This document shows, one piece after another, positions 36,903 through 44,631 of a DNA stretch of 64,000 nt. The DNA lies in NCBI RefSeq assembly GCF_001543325.1, contig NZ_CP013355.1:888501-952500 (forward strand), in the 5' to 3' direction. Numbering within the stretch: the first letter of the stretch is position 1; each line of letters begins with the position of its first letter. The stretch comes from Lutibacter profundi (GTDB lineage Bacteria; Bacteroidota; Bacteroidia; Flavobacteriales; Flavobacteriaceae). A model generated the notes under the pieces. That model was not told the origin of the DNA and ran no database searches. It saw nothing but the letters and a program-made list of their open reading frames with translations. Both the position numbers and the translations under genes were made by a program.

Positions 36903-37985
36903 ATGAAAAACATTATACGAATAATATTAGCAACAACTTTAATTTTAGTAACAAGTTGCGGAAAAGATAAAACAAAAATAATTGACAATAGACAAACTGT
37001 AAATGTAAAAGTAAGCACTCCTTCTCAAGAAAATGGTTCTTATATTACTGCAAGTGGTAAAATTGAGGCTGTTCAAAATGCCACTCTTAGTACAAGAATG
37101 ATGGGATATGTGAATAACATTTATGTAAAAGTTGGTGACAAAGTATCTAAAGGTAAACTTTTAATTAGTATAAATAGCGCTGACATCTCAGCACAAAAAG
37201 CCCAAGTTGATGCTTCAATTACTGAAGCTACTGCTGCCTTTAAAAATGCCGAAAAAGATTACAAACGATTTGTAGCACTTTTTAATGAATCCAGTGCATC
37301 TCAAAAAGAAATGGATGATATTACAGCTAATTATGAAATGGCAAAAGCAAGATTAGAAGCTGCGAATCAAATGAAGAATCAAATTAATGCGCAGCTTTCA
37401 TACACTAACATTACAGCACCATTTAATGGTGTTATCACGGGGAAATTTATTAATAAAGGTGATATGGCCAACCCTGGCATGCCTCTAATAAGTATGGAGA
37501 CTCCAAGTAAATTTCAAGTAACCGCTTTGGTGCCAGAATCTAAAATTACTTTAATAACAAAAGGAGAAACTGCAACTATTCTCATAAAATCAACAAATAA
37601 AACTGTTACTGGTAAGGTAACGGAAGTTAGTACCTCCGCTCAAAATACAGGTGGACAATATCTCGTTAAAGTAATTTTAAACAAAACCAATGTTAAATTA
37701 TTCTCAGGTATGTATACATCTATACAATTCCCTATCAATAAAACAAGTAAAAACACCAAACAGTCAGCACCAATTTTAGTACCTAAAAAATCATTGATAA
37801 AACAAGGTCAGCTAATTGGTATTTATACAATTGGAGATGATAATATTGCCATATTAAGATGGCTTAGAATTGGAAAGTCTTTTGGAGACAAGGTTGAAGT
37901 ACTCTCTGGCTTATCAGCTACTGAACAATATATAGTTTCAGCTGATGGAAAATTGTTTAATGGAGCTAAGGTTAGTATTCAGTAA
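36903..37985 (+). CDS. RND efflux periplasmic adaptor (MFP) lipoprotein
   Basis: 360 residues. A lipoprotein signal ends at the Cys in LVTSCGKDK (residue 19). The adaptor order is visible: a lipoyl half (ASGKIEAVQNATLSTRMMGYVNNIYVKVGDKV), a coiled-coil hairpin (about residues 95-155), the second lipoyl half (ITAPFNGVITGKF) and beta-barrel/membrane-proximal domains. It bridges the inner-membrane permease and TolC. No His-rich metal-binding tail is seen, so a metal substrate is not indicated. Confidence 0.9.
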   Translation: MKNIIRIILATTLILVTSCGKDKTKIIDNRQTVNVKVSTPSQENGSYITASGKIEAVQNATLSTRMMGYVNNIYVKVGDKVSKGKLLISINSADISAQKAQVDASITEATAAFKNAEKDYKRFVALFNESSASQKEMDDITANYEMAKARLEAANQMKNQINAQLSYTNITAPFNGVITGKFINKGDMANPGMPLISMETPSKFQVTALVPESKITLITKGETATILIKSTNKTVTGKVTEVSTSAQNTGGQYLVKVILNKTNVKLFSGMYTSIQFPINKTSKNTKQSAPILVPKKSLIKQGQLIGIYTIGDDNIAILRWLRIGKSFGDKVEVLSGLSATEQYIVSADGKLFNGAKVSIQ

Positions 37986-38016
37986 GTATTTTACTCGCTC
38001 ATAAAAATATAAAATT

Positions 38017-41000
38017 ATGCAAGAAGGAATTTCAGGTAAAATAGCACATATTTTCATCAATTCTAAATTAACAATATTATTGATGATAGCCTTAATGGCA
38101 ATAGGTATTTATAGCTCATTTTTAATACCTAGAGAAGAAGAACCACAAATTATTGTTCCAATGGCTGATGTATTAGTTGGCTATCCCGGAGCAAGCCCTA
38201 AGGAAATAGAAAGTCGTATTATTAAACCTCTTGAAAAAGTTATTTCAAACATAAAAGGAGTTGAACATATTCATAGTATTGTTATGAACGGGCAAGCTAT
38301 GATGGTTATCCAATTTTATGTTGGAGAAAACACAGAAGATTCGTACTTAAAATTATACGATGAGCTAATGCATCATCAAGGGATGTTACCTAAGGGAGCC
38401 AGTCAACCTTTAGTTAAAACTCGTGCTATTGATGATGTACCAATGCTTGGGCTTACATTTTGGAGTAAAGACTACACCGATTTTCAACTACGCCAAATAG
38501 CTGAAGAAGTTACTTCAGAAATTAAAAAAGTAAAAGATGTCTCAATTACAAAAGTAATTGGAGGTAGAAATAGAGAACTTAAAGTAGTATTAGACATGGA
38601 TAAAATGGCTGAGCTAAATATAGATCCTCTTTCTATTATGCAAATGATAAATGCTAATAATAGTAGTTCTCAATCTGGGAGTTTTGTCAATAATGATCAA
38701 GAATATTTGATAACCACAGGGAAATTTTTAAATTCAGCTGATGATGTAAAAAATTTGGTTGTAGGTATTTCTAAAAATACACCTATATATTTAAAACAAG
38801 TAGCAACAGTAATAGATGGTCCTGAAACACCTAGAAGCTACGTTTCATTTGGTTATGGAAAAGGAAATGAATTTTTTAATAAAAACCAAGGAGAATACCC
38901 TGCGGTAACCATCTCAGTAGCAAAAGTAAAAGGAGCTGATGCTATGAAAATTTCTGAAAAAATACTTGCAAAAGTTGATTTTTTAAAGGAAAATTTAATT
39001 CCTAATGATGTTCATGTTGATATAACCAGAAATTACGGAGAAACTGCTTCACACAAAGTTGGTGAATTACTACTCCACTTGGGAGTTGCTATTTTAGCCG
39101 TTACTATTTTAGTTATGTTAGCTATGGGATGGCGCGGCGGATTAGTAGTCTTTTTCTCTGTACCTCTAACTTTTGCATTAACGCTATTTAGTTATTATTT
39201 ATTAGGTTACACATTGAACAGAATAACGCTTTTTGCCTTAGTTTTTGTTGTAGGAATTGTAGTTGACGATAGTATTATAATTGCCGAAAACATGCATAGA
39301 CATTTTAAAATGAAGCGTTTACCGTTTATGCAAGCAGCCATATACGCTATTAATGAAGTTGGAAACCCTACAATACTAGCAACTTTTACCGTAATTGCAG
39401 CTATATTACCAATGGCCTTTGTATCTGGAATGATGGGACCTTATATGAGCCCAATGCCAATTGGTGCATCTATAGCTATGATACTTTCCTTGTTTGTAGC
39501 CTTAACAGTAACTCCATATTTAGGTTATCACTTGTTACAAGAAAAAGAAAAACAGCAAGGTAAAAAAGAAAAAGGAATTAAAACAAATTGGATTTACAAA
39601 ATATATGAAAAAACTGAACGCCCTTTTTTAGATAATAAAATAAAAAGGTGGACTATGCTTGGTTCTATTGCTTTACTTTTAGCTATATCAATAGGCATGT
39701 TTTTTACAAAATCTGTAGCTGTAAAAATGTTGCCTTTTGACAATAAAAATGAATTTCAAATAGTAGTTGATATGCCTGAAGGCACAACGTTAGAACGAAC
39801 AGCTGCTGTAACAAAAGAAATTGCACAAATAGTATCAACAATACCAGAAGTAGTAGATTATCAAAATTATATTGGAACCTCTTCTCCTATCACTTTTAAT
39901 GGTTTAGTTAGGCATTATGACGTACGTGCAGGTAGCAATATGGCAGATATACAGGTAAATTTATTACACAAATCTGAAAGAGATTTACAAAGTCATGATA
40001 TTGCTAAAATTGTACGTACAAAACTTAAAAAATTATCTAAAAAATACAATGCAAATATAAAAGTGGTAGAGGTTCCACCAGGACCTCCTGTATTATCAAC
40101 TTTAGTTGCAGAAGTATATGGGCCTAACTACAAAGAACAAATTAATGTAGCAAAGCAACTAAAAGATATTTTAAAAAATACAGCAAATGTTGTTGACGTT
40201 GACTGGATGGTTGAAGCTCCTCAAACTGAGTATAAGTTAATTGTTGATAAAGAAAAAGCAATGTTAAACGGTATTGCACCTCAGCAAATTGTTGAAAATT
40301 TAACATATTTACTAAAAGAATACCCTATTTCTAATTTGTATGATGAAAACTCATTCAATCAAGTTGCAATTGTAATGGGGCTTAATGATAGTGACAAAAC
40401 TAGCTTGCAAAATATTTTAAATCTCAAAATTAGAAGCAAACAAGGAAATGTTATACCTATTAGTGATTTGGTAAAAGTTGTAAAAGACACTTTACAAAAA
40501 ACTATATTTAGAAAAGATCAAAAACAGGTTGTCTATGTAACTGCGGATATGGCAGGAGGTTTAGAGAGTCCCGTTTACGCTATTTTAGGAATGAAAGAAA
40601 AGCTACAAAAAATTAAACTTCCAAAAGGATATAAATTAAATGAACTTTATATGGAACAACCATCTGACGAAAGTAATTTCACCATCAAATGGGATGGAGA
40701 ATGGCAAATTACACTAGAAGTTTTTAGAGATTTAGGAACTGCATTTTTAGTAGTTATTCTTATTATTTATATGCTAATTGTTGGGTGGTTTCAAAATTTT
40801 AGAACACCGCTGGTTATGATGGTTGCAATACCTCTTTCTTTAGTTGGAATAGTATTTGGTCACTGGATATTTGGAGCTTTCTTTACAGCTACATCATTTA
40901 TTGGTATGATTGCTTTGGCTGGTGTAATGGTAAGAAATTCAGTATTGTTAATTGACTTTATTGAGATTAGATTAAATGACGGTGTTCCCATAAAACAAGC

Positions 41001-41217
41001 AATTATAGATGCTGGCGCAGTTAGAACTACACCTATTTTATTAACCACAGGTGCTGTAGTAATTGGAGCTTCAATTATTTTATTTGATCCTATTTTTCAA
41101 GGTTTAGCTATATCTCTGGTTGCAGGTGCCATTGTATCAACCCTTTTAACACTTATTGTAGTGCCCGTAATTTACTATATGTCTGAAAAAAACAAATGGA
41201 ATTCTAAAGAAAATTAA
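38017..41217 (+). CDS. RND family efflux permease
   Basis: 1066 residues with the 12-helix RND layout: helix 1 near residues 18-38, large periplasmic porter loops, the proton-relay helix 4 with two adjacent aspartates (VVGIVVDDSIIIAEN, about 410-425), and a C-terminal block (GMIALAGVMVRNSVLLIDFIE) near 965. The Asp-Asp helix 4 resembles the multidrug (HAE1) branch; HME metal pumps usually have a different pattern there. Inner-membrane motor of the tripartite pump. Substrate unknown. Followed by two small genes in the same direction. Confidence 0.9.
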   Translation: MQEGISGKIAHIFINSKLTILLMIALMAIGIYSSFLIPREEEPQIIVPMADVLVGYPGASPKEIESRIIKPLEKVISNIKGVEHIHSIVMNGQAMMVIQFYVGENTEDSYLKLYDELMHHQGMLPKGASQPLVKTRAIDDVPMLGLTFWSKDYTDFQLRQIAEEVTSEIKKVKDVSITKVIGGRNRELKVVLDMDKMAELNIDPLSIMQMINANNSSSQSGSFVNNDQEYLITTGKFLNSADDVKNLVVGISKNTPIYLKQVATVIDGPETPRSYVSFGYGKGNEFFNKNQGEYPAVTISVAKVKGADAMKISEKILAKVDFLKENLIPNDVHVDITRNYGETASHKVGELLLHLGVAILAVTILVMLAMGWRGGLVVFFSVPLTFALTLFSYYLLGYTLNRITLFALVFVVGIVVDDSIIIAENMHRHFKMKRLPFMQAAIYAINEVGNPTILATFTVIAAILPMAFVSGMMGPYMSPMPIGASIAMILSLFVALTVTPYLGYHLLQEKEKQQGKKEKGIKTNWIYKIYEKTERPFLDNKIKRWTMLGSIALLLAISIGMFFTKSVAVKMLPFDNKNEFQIVVDMPEGTTLERTAAVTKEIAQIVSTIPEVVDYQNYIGTSSPITFNGLVRHYDVRAGSNMADIQVNLLHKSERDLQSHDIAKIVRTKLKKLSKKYNANIKVVEVPPGPPVLSTLVAEVYGPNYKEQINVAKQLKDILKNTANVVDVDWMVEAPQTEYKLIVDKEKAMLNGIAPQQIVENLTYLLKEYPISNLYDENSFNQVAIVMGLNDSDKTSLQNILNLKIRSKQGNVIPISDLVKVVKDTLQKTIFRKDQKQVVYVTADMAGGLESPVYAILGMKEKLQKIKLPKGYKLNELYMEQPSDESNFTIKWDGEWQITLEVFRDLGTAFLVVILIIYMLIVGWFQNFRTPLVMMVAIPLSLVGIVFGHWIFGAFFTATSFIGMIALAGVMVRNSVLLIDFIEIRLNDGVPIKQAIIDAGAVRTTPILLTTGAVVIGASIILFDPIFQGLAISLVAGAIVSTLLTLIVVPVIYYMSEKNKWNSKEN

Positions 41218-41241
41218 TTTTTAACCTAATACTATATTATT

Positions 41242-41547
41242 ATGAAATTGATTATAATTACAGCTGTAAAAGAGTTTGAAAAAGATATTATACATATTCT
41301 TAAAAACTCAGATATTACCATTTTTTCATACAATGAAATTATTGGTTACCGAAATATTCCACGTGAAGCCAATATAGATAATTGGTTTCCTGGAGAACGA
41401 AAAGAAAATAAATCTATCATGTTTTATGCATTTGTAAAAAAAGAAGAAACAGATGAATTATTTGAACGCATTAAAATTTTCAATGAAAAACAAGAATCGT
41501 TATCTAAAATTCATATATCTATTTTAAATATTGAAAAATCTAACTAA
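41242..41547 (+). CDS. Small protein, possibly PII-like, in RND operon
   Basis: 101 residues, soluble, beginning MKLIIITAVKEFEKDIIHIL. The length and alternating beta/alpha pattern (beta1, alpha1, a loop with GYRNIPREANIDNWFPGE, then beta/alpha/beta) resemble the PII/CutA ferredoxin-like fold. PII-like proteins linked to RND efflux operons are known in other bacteria. The similarity is structural guesswork from pattern, not a clear motif. It lies 24 bp after the permease gene. Confidence 0.5.
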   Translation: MKLIIITAVKEFEKDIIHILKNSDITIFSYNEIIGYRNIPREANIDNWFPGERKENKSIMFYAFVKKEETDELFERIKIFNEKQESLSKIHISILNIEKSN

Positions 41548-41558
41548 AAACTAAAAAA

Positions 41559-41747
41559 ATGAAACAAAGAATTATAAGAGCATTTGCAGGAACATTTATA
41601 TTGGTTAGTTTACTACTAGCCATAAAACTCAACAATTTAAATTGGTTGTGGGTAACAGCCTTTGTGGGAGCAAATTTATTACAATCATCTATAACTAAAT
41701 GGTGTCTTTTAGAAGTTATATTATCTAAATTAGGTGTAAAAGATTAA
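41559..41747 (+). CDS. DUF2892 (YgaP-like) small membrane protein
   Basis: 62 residues with two hydrophobic segments (about 9-24 and 28-45) and the family pattern RAFAGTFILVSLLLA...NWLWVTAFVGANLLQSSIT, ending KWCLLEVILSKLGVKD. DUF2892 proteins are small inner-membrane proteins, sometimes fused to rhodanese; the role is unknown. Last gene of the RND operon, 11 bp after the PII-like gene. Confidence 0.82.
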   Translation: MKQRIIRAFAGTFILVSLLLAIKLNNLNWLWVTAFVGANLLQSSITKWCLLEVILSKLGVKD

Positions 41748-41753
41748 TATGTT

Positions 41754-41769
41754 TTGTACTTTTGTACAA
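41754..41769. promoter_or_regulatory. Inverted repeat overlapping a -7 promoter box
   Basis: TTGTAC (41754-41759) and GTACAA (41764-41769) form a perfect inverted repeat with a TTTT spacer. It contains the -7 box TACTTTTG (41757-41764). This could be an operator for the small RAPP-tailed gene and the TonB receptor behind it. The regulator is unknown. Confidence 0.45.
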
Positions 41770-41780
41770 CAATTTTATAA

Positions 41781-42104
41781 GCAATCAAACAGGTTATTAA
41801 AAATATTATAGCAATTGCATTTATAACAACTGTATTGTTTCCAATAACAATACAGTTTTCTCATGCTTTAAGTAAACATGAATATACAGCTAGTAATAAC
41901 CAACAAAAAACATTTTTAGATACTCCAAAAACAAATTGTAGTATTTTTCATCATCAAATAAATGTTAATGCAATTGATTTTTCCGTAAACTTTTCATTTA
42001 CAGAACCTTCATCTAAATATGAGAAAATTTACTTTGTAAAAAATCAAATTTCCATATTTAATTTTCACTATAAATCTTCGAGAGCACCTCCAGCTTATTG
42101 TTAA
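41781..42104 (+). CDS. Small exported protein with C-terminal RAPP motif (DUF2946-like); start unresolved
   Basis: The frame is open from 41781 but has no ATG or GTG before the hydrophobic segment; TTG at 41835 falls inside it. Reading from 41781 gives a signal-peptide-like run (VIKNIIAIAFITTVLFPI), then a His/Cys-containing region (SHALSKHEY, CSIFHHQ) and the tail SSRAPPAYC. An ATG at 41749 in another frame would join the frame if one A were added to the A5 run at 41799-41803, giving about 118 residues. Small exported proteins ending in RAPP/RGPP beside TonB receptors recall DUF2946, associated with copper receptors. The metal link is inference. Confidence 0.55.
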   Translation, partial: AIKQVIKNIIAIAFITTVLFPITIQFSHALSKHEYTASNNQQKTFLDTPKTNCSIFHHQINVNAIDFSVNFSFTEPSSKYEKIYFVKNQISIFNFHYKSSRAPPAYC

Positions 42105-42144
42105 TCAATTATTTTAAAATTTTAACAATAAATCTCAAAAAAAA

Positions 42145-44361
42145 ATGAAAAACTTTATTTTAATCCTATTCATAGGGTTATCTAGTTTGTATATACAAGC
42201 TCAAAACAACTTATCTGGAAAAGTAACAGATAACAACAACAAACCACTAAGTAATGTTGATGTTTACATTGGCGAACTTCACAAAGGAACTTCAACAAAT
42301 GAAAACGGTGAATACTTTATAACCAATTTACCAAATACAACTGTGTCAGTTACTGCTTCCTTTATTGGTTTTCAAAAACAAACTAAAACAATTGACATAT
42401 CATTACATAACACGTTAAATTTTGTTTTAAATGAAGCTGTTTTTAAAATGGATGAAGTCATAATTTCAACACCATTTAATAAATTACAATCTGAAAATGT
42501 AATGAAAGTTGAAAGAGCAAGCATTCAGCAATTAAAAAATAAAGGTGCCGCAACATTAATTGAGGGTATTAGTTCTATACCTGGAGTTTCTCAAGTATCT
42601 ACAGGTGTTGGTATTGGTAAACCCGTTATAAGAGGTTTAAGAGGAAATAGAGTTTTGGTATATTCTCAAGGATTACGCTTGGAAAATCAACAATTTGGTG
42701 AAGAACATGGTTTGGGTATTAATGAATCGAGTATTGAAAGTGTTGAAGTTATTAAAGGGCCTGCCTCACTATTATATGGGTCTGATGCTCTTGGAGGCGT
42801 TTTATTTTTTAATCCATTACGATTTGCCGACGACAATACTTTTAAACTAGATATTAATCAAAAATATTTATCAAATACAGAAGGTTCAAGTACTTCATTC
42901 GGATTTAGAAAATCATATGAATCATGGAAATTTTTAGTAAATAGCACATATCAATCTCATAGTGACTATAAAATACCCAGTAAATTAAGAGTTACAAATT
43001 CTAGATTTAAAGAAACGGTATTTAATACCGGTATTAATTACAACAACAAACTTGTTTCTAGTACTTTACGGTTAAATTTTAACAATACAATTATAGGTAT
43101 TCCAGAAGAAATTGGCCTGCAAACTTCTACAAAAACACATACATATCCTTATCAAGATTTAACGAATAAAATGATAAGTTTAAATACTATTATTTTTCTA
43201 CCTAACTCTAAAATAATCTCTACTTTTGGATACACATTTAATGACCGAAAAGAAATTGAGGAACCTAACACTATTGCAAACCCATTACCTGCGTTACATT
43301 TAAAACTTAAAACGTATAGTTATGATGTAAAATGGCATTTACCTAAACTAAAAAACTTTGAATCTATTTTAGGAGTTCAAGGAATGCATCAAAAAAATAA
43401 AACGCTAGGTATTGATGTACTTATTCCAAATGCACAGACAAACGATTTTGGTGTATTTTTAACTGGAAACTATACCCAAAACGAAAATAGCTTTCAAGGC
43501 GGACTTCGTTTTGATAATCGGAATTTAGCTACCCAAAAAAATGTTGATACAGAAAACCATGTGTTTAATGCTATTCGTAAATCCTTTAAAAATATAACGG
43601 CTTCTTTTGGATATAAAACTACTTTATTTGGTGCTGTAACTAGTAGATTTAATTTTGCAGCAGGTTTTAGAGCTCCTAATCTAGCAGAACTAACTTCAAA
43701 CGGGGTTCATGAAGGTTCTAACAGATATGAAATTGGAAATAACAATTTACAAAGTGAACACAATTTTCAATCGGATGTTGCTTTAGAATATAAATCTACA
43801 CATTTTGAAATTTTCGCAAACGGATTTTATAATAACATCAATAAATACATATACATTACTCCTACTGGGGCAATGCTTAACAATAATTATGTTTATAATT
43901 ATGTACAAAATAATGCAGAATTATACGGCGGTGAATTTGGATTTCACATTCATCCACACCCAGTAGATTGGTTACATTTTAATAGTAGTTATGAAATGGT
44001 AATAGGTAAACAGAGTAACGGCACTTATTTGCCTTTAATTCCTGCTAATAAACTTACTAATACTTTACGTGTTGAATTAAATGAGAAAAATTGGTTACAA
44101 AACGCATTTACTGCAATTACTTTAGAAAGTCATTTTAAACAAAATAAAATAGGTGATTTTGAAACGCCAACAAATCAATATAATTTAATAAATATTGGTA
44201 TTGGAGGAATCATTAAGCTTAAAAAAATAGATTTTAGCTTTAATTTTAATGTAAATAATTTAGCGAATATTTCTTATGTTTCCCATTTATCCAGATTAAA
44301 AGTAGATGGTATCCCAAATATTGGAAGAAATTTTATTACAAGTGTAAAATTTAGCATATGA
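42145..44361 (+). CDS. TonB-dependent receptor with CarboxypepD_reg-like N-domain
   Basis: 738 residues. The signal peptide (MKNFILILFIGLSSLYIQA) is followed by a carboxypeptidase-regulatory-like domain (about 22-105: LSGKVTDNNNKPLSNVDVYI). The plug domain contains RGLRGNRVLVYSQGLRLENQ and VEVIKGPASLLYGSDALGG. A 22-strand barrel ends in a terminal aromatic-type strand (GRNFITSVKFSI). The short length and the RAPP-tailed neighbour resemble metal or siderophore receptors rather than SusC. Energised by TonB-ExbBD from the inner membrane; substrate unproven. The His-containing GVHEGSNRYEIG region may face the ligand. Confidence 0.9.
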   Translation: MKNFILILFIGLSSLYIQAQNNLSGKVTDNNNKPLSNVDVYIGELHKGTSTNENGEYFITNLPNTTVSVTASFIGFQKQTKTIDISLHNTLNFVLNEAVFKMDEVIISTPFNKLQSENVMKVERASIQQLKNKGAATLIEGISSIPGVSQVSTGVGIGKPVIRGLRGNRVLVYSQGLRLENQQFGEEHGLGINESSIESVEVIKGPASLLYGSDALGGVLFFNPLRFADDNTFKLDINQKYLSNTEGSSTSFGFRKSYESWKFLVNSTYQSHSDYKIPSKLRVTNSRFKETVFNTGINYNNKLVSSTLRLNFNNTIIGIPEEIGLQTSTKTHTYPYQDLTNKMISLNTIIFLPNSKIISTFGYTFNDRKEIEEPNTIANPLPALHLKLKTYSYDVKWHLPKLKNFESILGVQGMHQKNKTLGIDVLIPNAQTNDFGVFLTGNYTQNENSFQGGLRFDNRNLATQKNVDTENHVFNAIRKSFKNITASFGYKTTLFGAVTSRFNFAAGFRAPNLAELTSNGVHEGSNRYEIGNNNLQSEHNFQSDVALEYKSTHFEIFANGFYNNINKYIYITPTGAMLNNNYVYNYVQNNAELYGGEFGFHIHPHPVDWLHFNSSYEMVIGKQSNGTYLPLIPANKLTNTLRVELNEKNWLQNAFTAITLESHFKQNKIGDFETPTNQYNLINIGIGGIIKLKKIDFSFNFNVNNLANISYVSHLSRLKVDGIPNIGRNFITSVKFSI

Positions 44362-44421
44362 AAATTCTCATATTAAGACCATTTTTAATAAATATTCCGC
44401 AAGAAATAATAATTATTTAAA

Positions 44422-44440
44422 ACATTAATTAAATTAATGT
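44422..44440. repeat. 9-bp inverted repeat after the TonB receptor gene
   Basis: ACATTAATT (44422-44430) and AATTAATGT (44432-44440) form a perfect inverted repeat with one base between. Too AT-rich and without a T run to be a confident terminator; it may be an operator for the hydrogenase operon or a chance palindrome. Confidence 0.35.
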
Positions 44441-44526
44441 GTAGTATTAATTTGCTTTTATTGTTATTTTCTTAAATTATCTTAAATTTTTAAAAATAGA
44501 AATTTATTTATTTTAACTAGTTGTTC

Positions 44527-44626
44527 AAAACTTTTGAATTATCTGTAAATCTTTCTAATAAACAAAAAAATCAATTGTTTATGTTAATTTTTTCGTAACT
44601 TTAGTTACAAGTAATTCAAAAGTTTT
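44527..44626 (+). promoter_or_regulatory. hox operon upstream region with two palindromes
   Basis: A 15-bp perfect inverted repeat, AAAACTTTTGAATTA (44527-44541) and its complement (44612-44626), ends five bases before the hoxF ATG. Inside it lies a second palindrome GTAACTTTAGTTAC (44595-44608), whose TAACTTTA overlaps a -7-like box. A TTG at 44575-44577 is 18 bp upstream of that box. The GTAAC-N4-GTTAC form is like a Crp/Fnr-family site, suggesting control by oxygen or redox state. This assignment is inference. Confidence 0.5.
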
Positions 44627-44631
44627 TTCGT

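Noticed and set aside
38017..41217. RND permease as a nickel/cobalt exporter because of the nearby hydrogenase
   Set aside because: Helix 4 has the Asp-Asp pattern of the multidrug branch and the adaptor lacks a His-rich tail; adjacency alone is weak.
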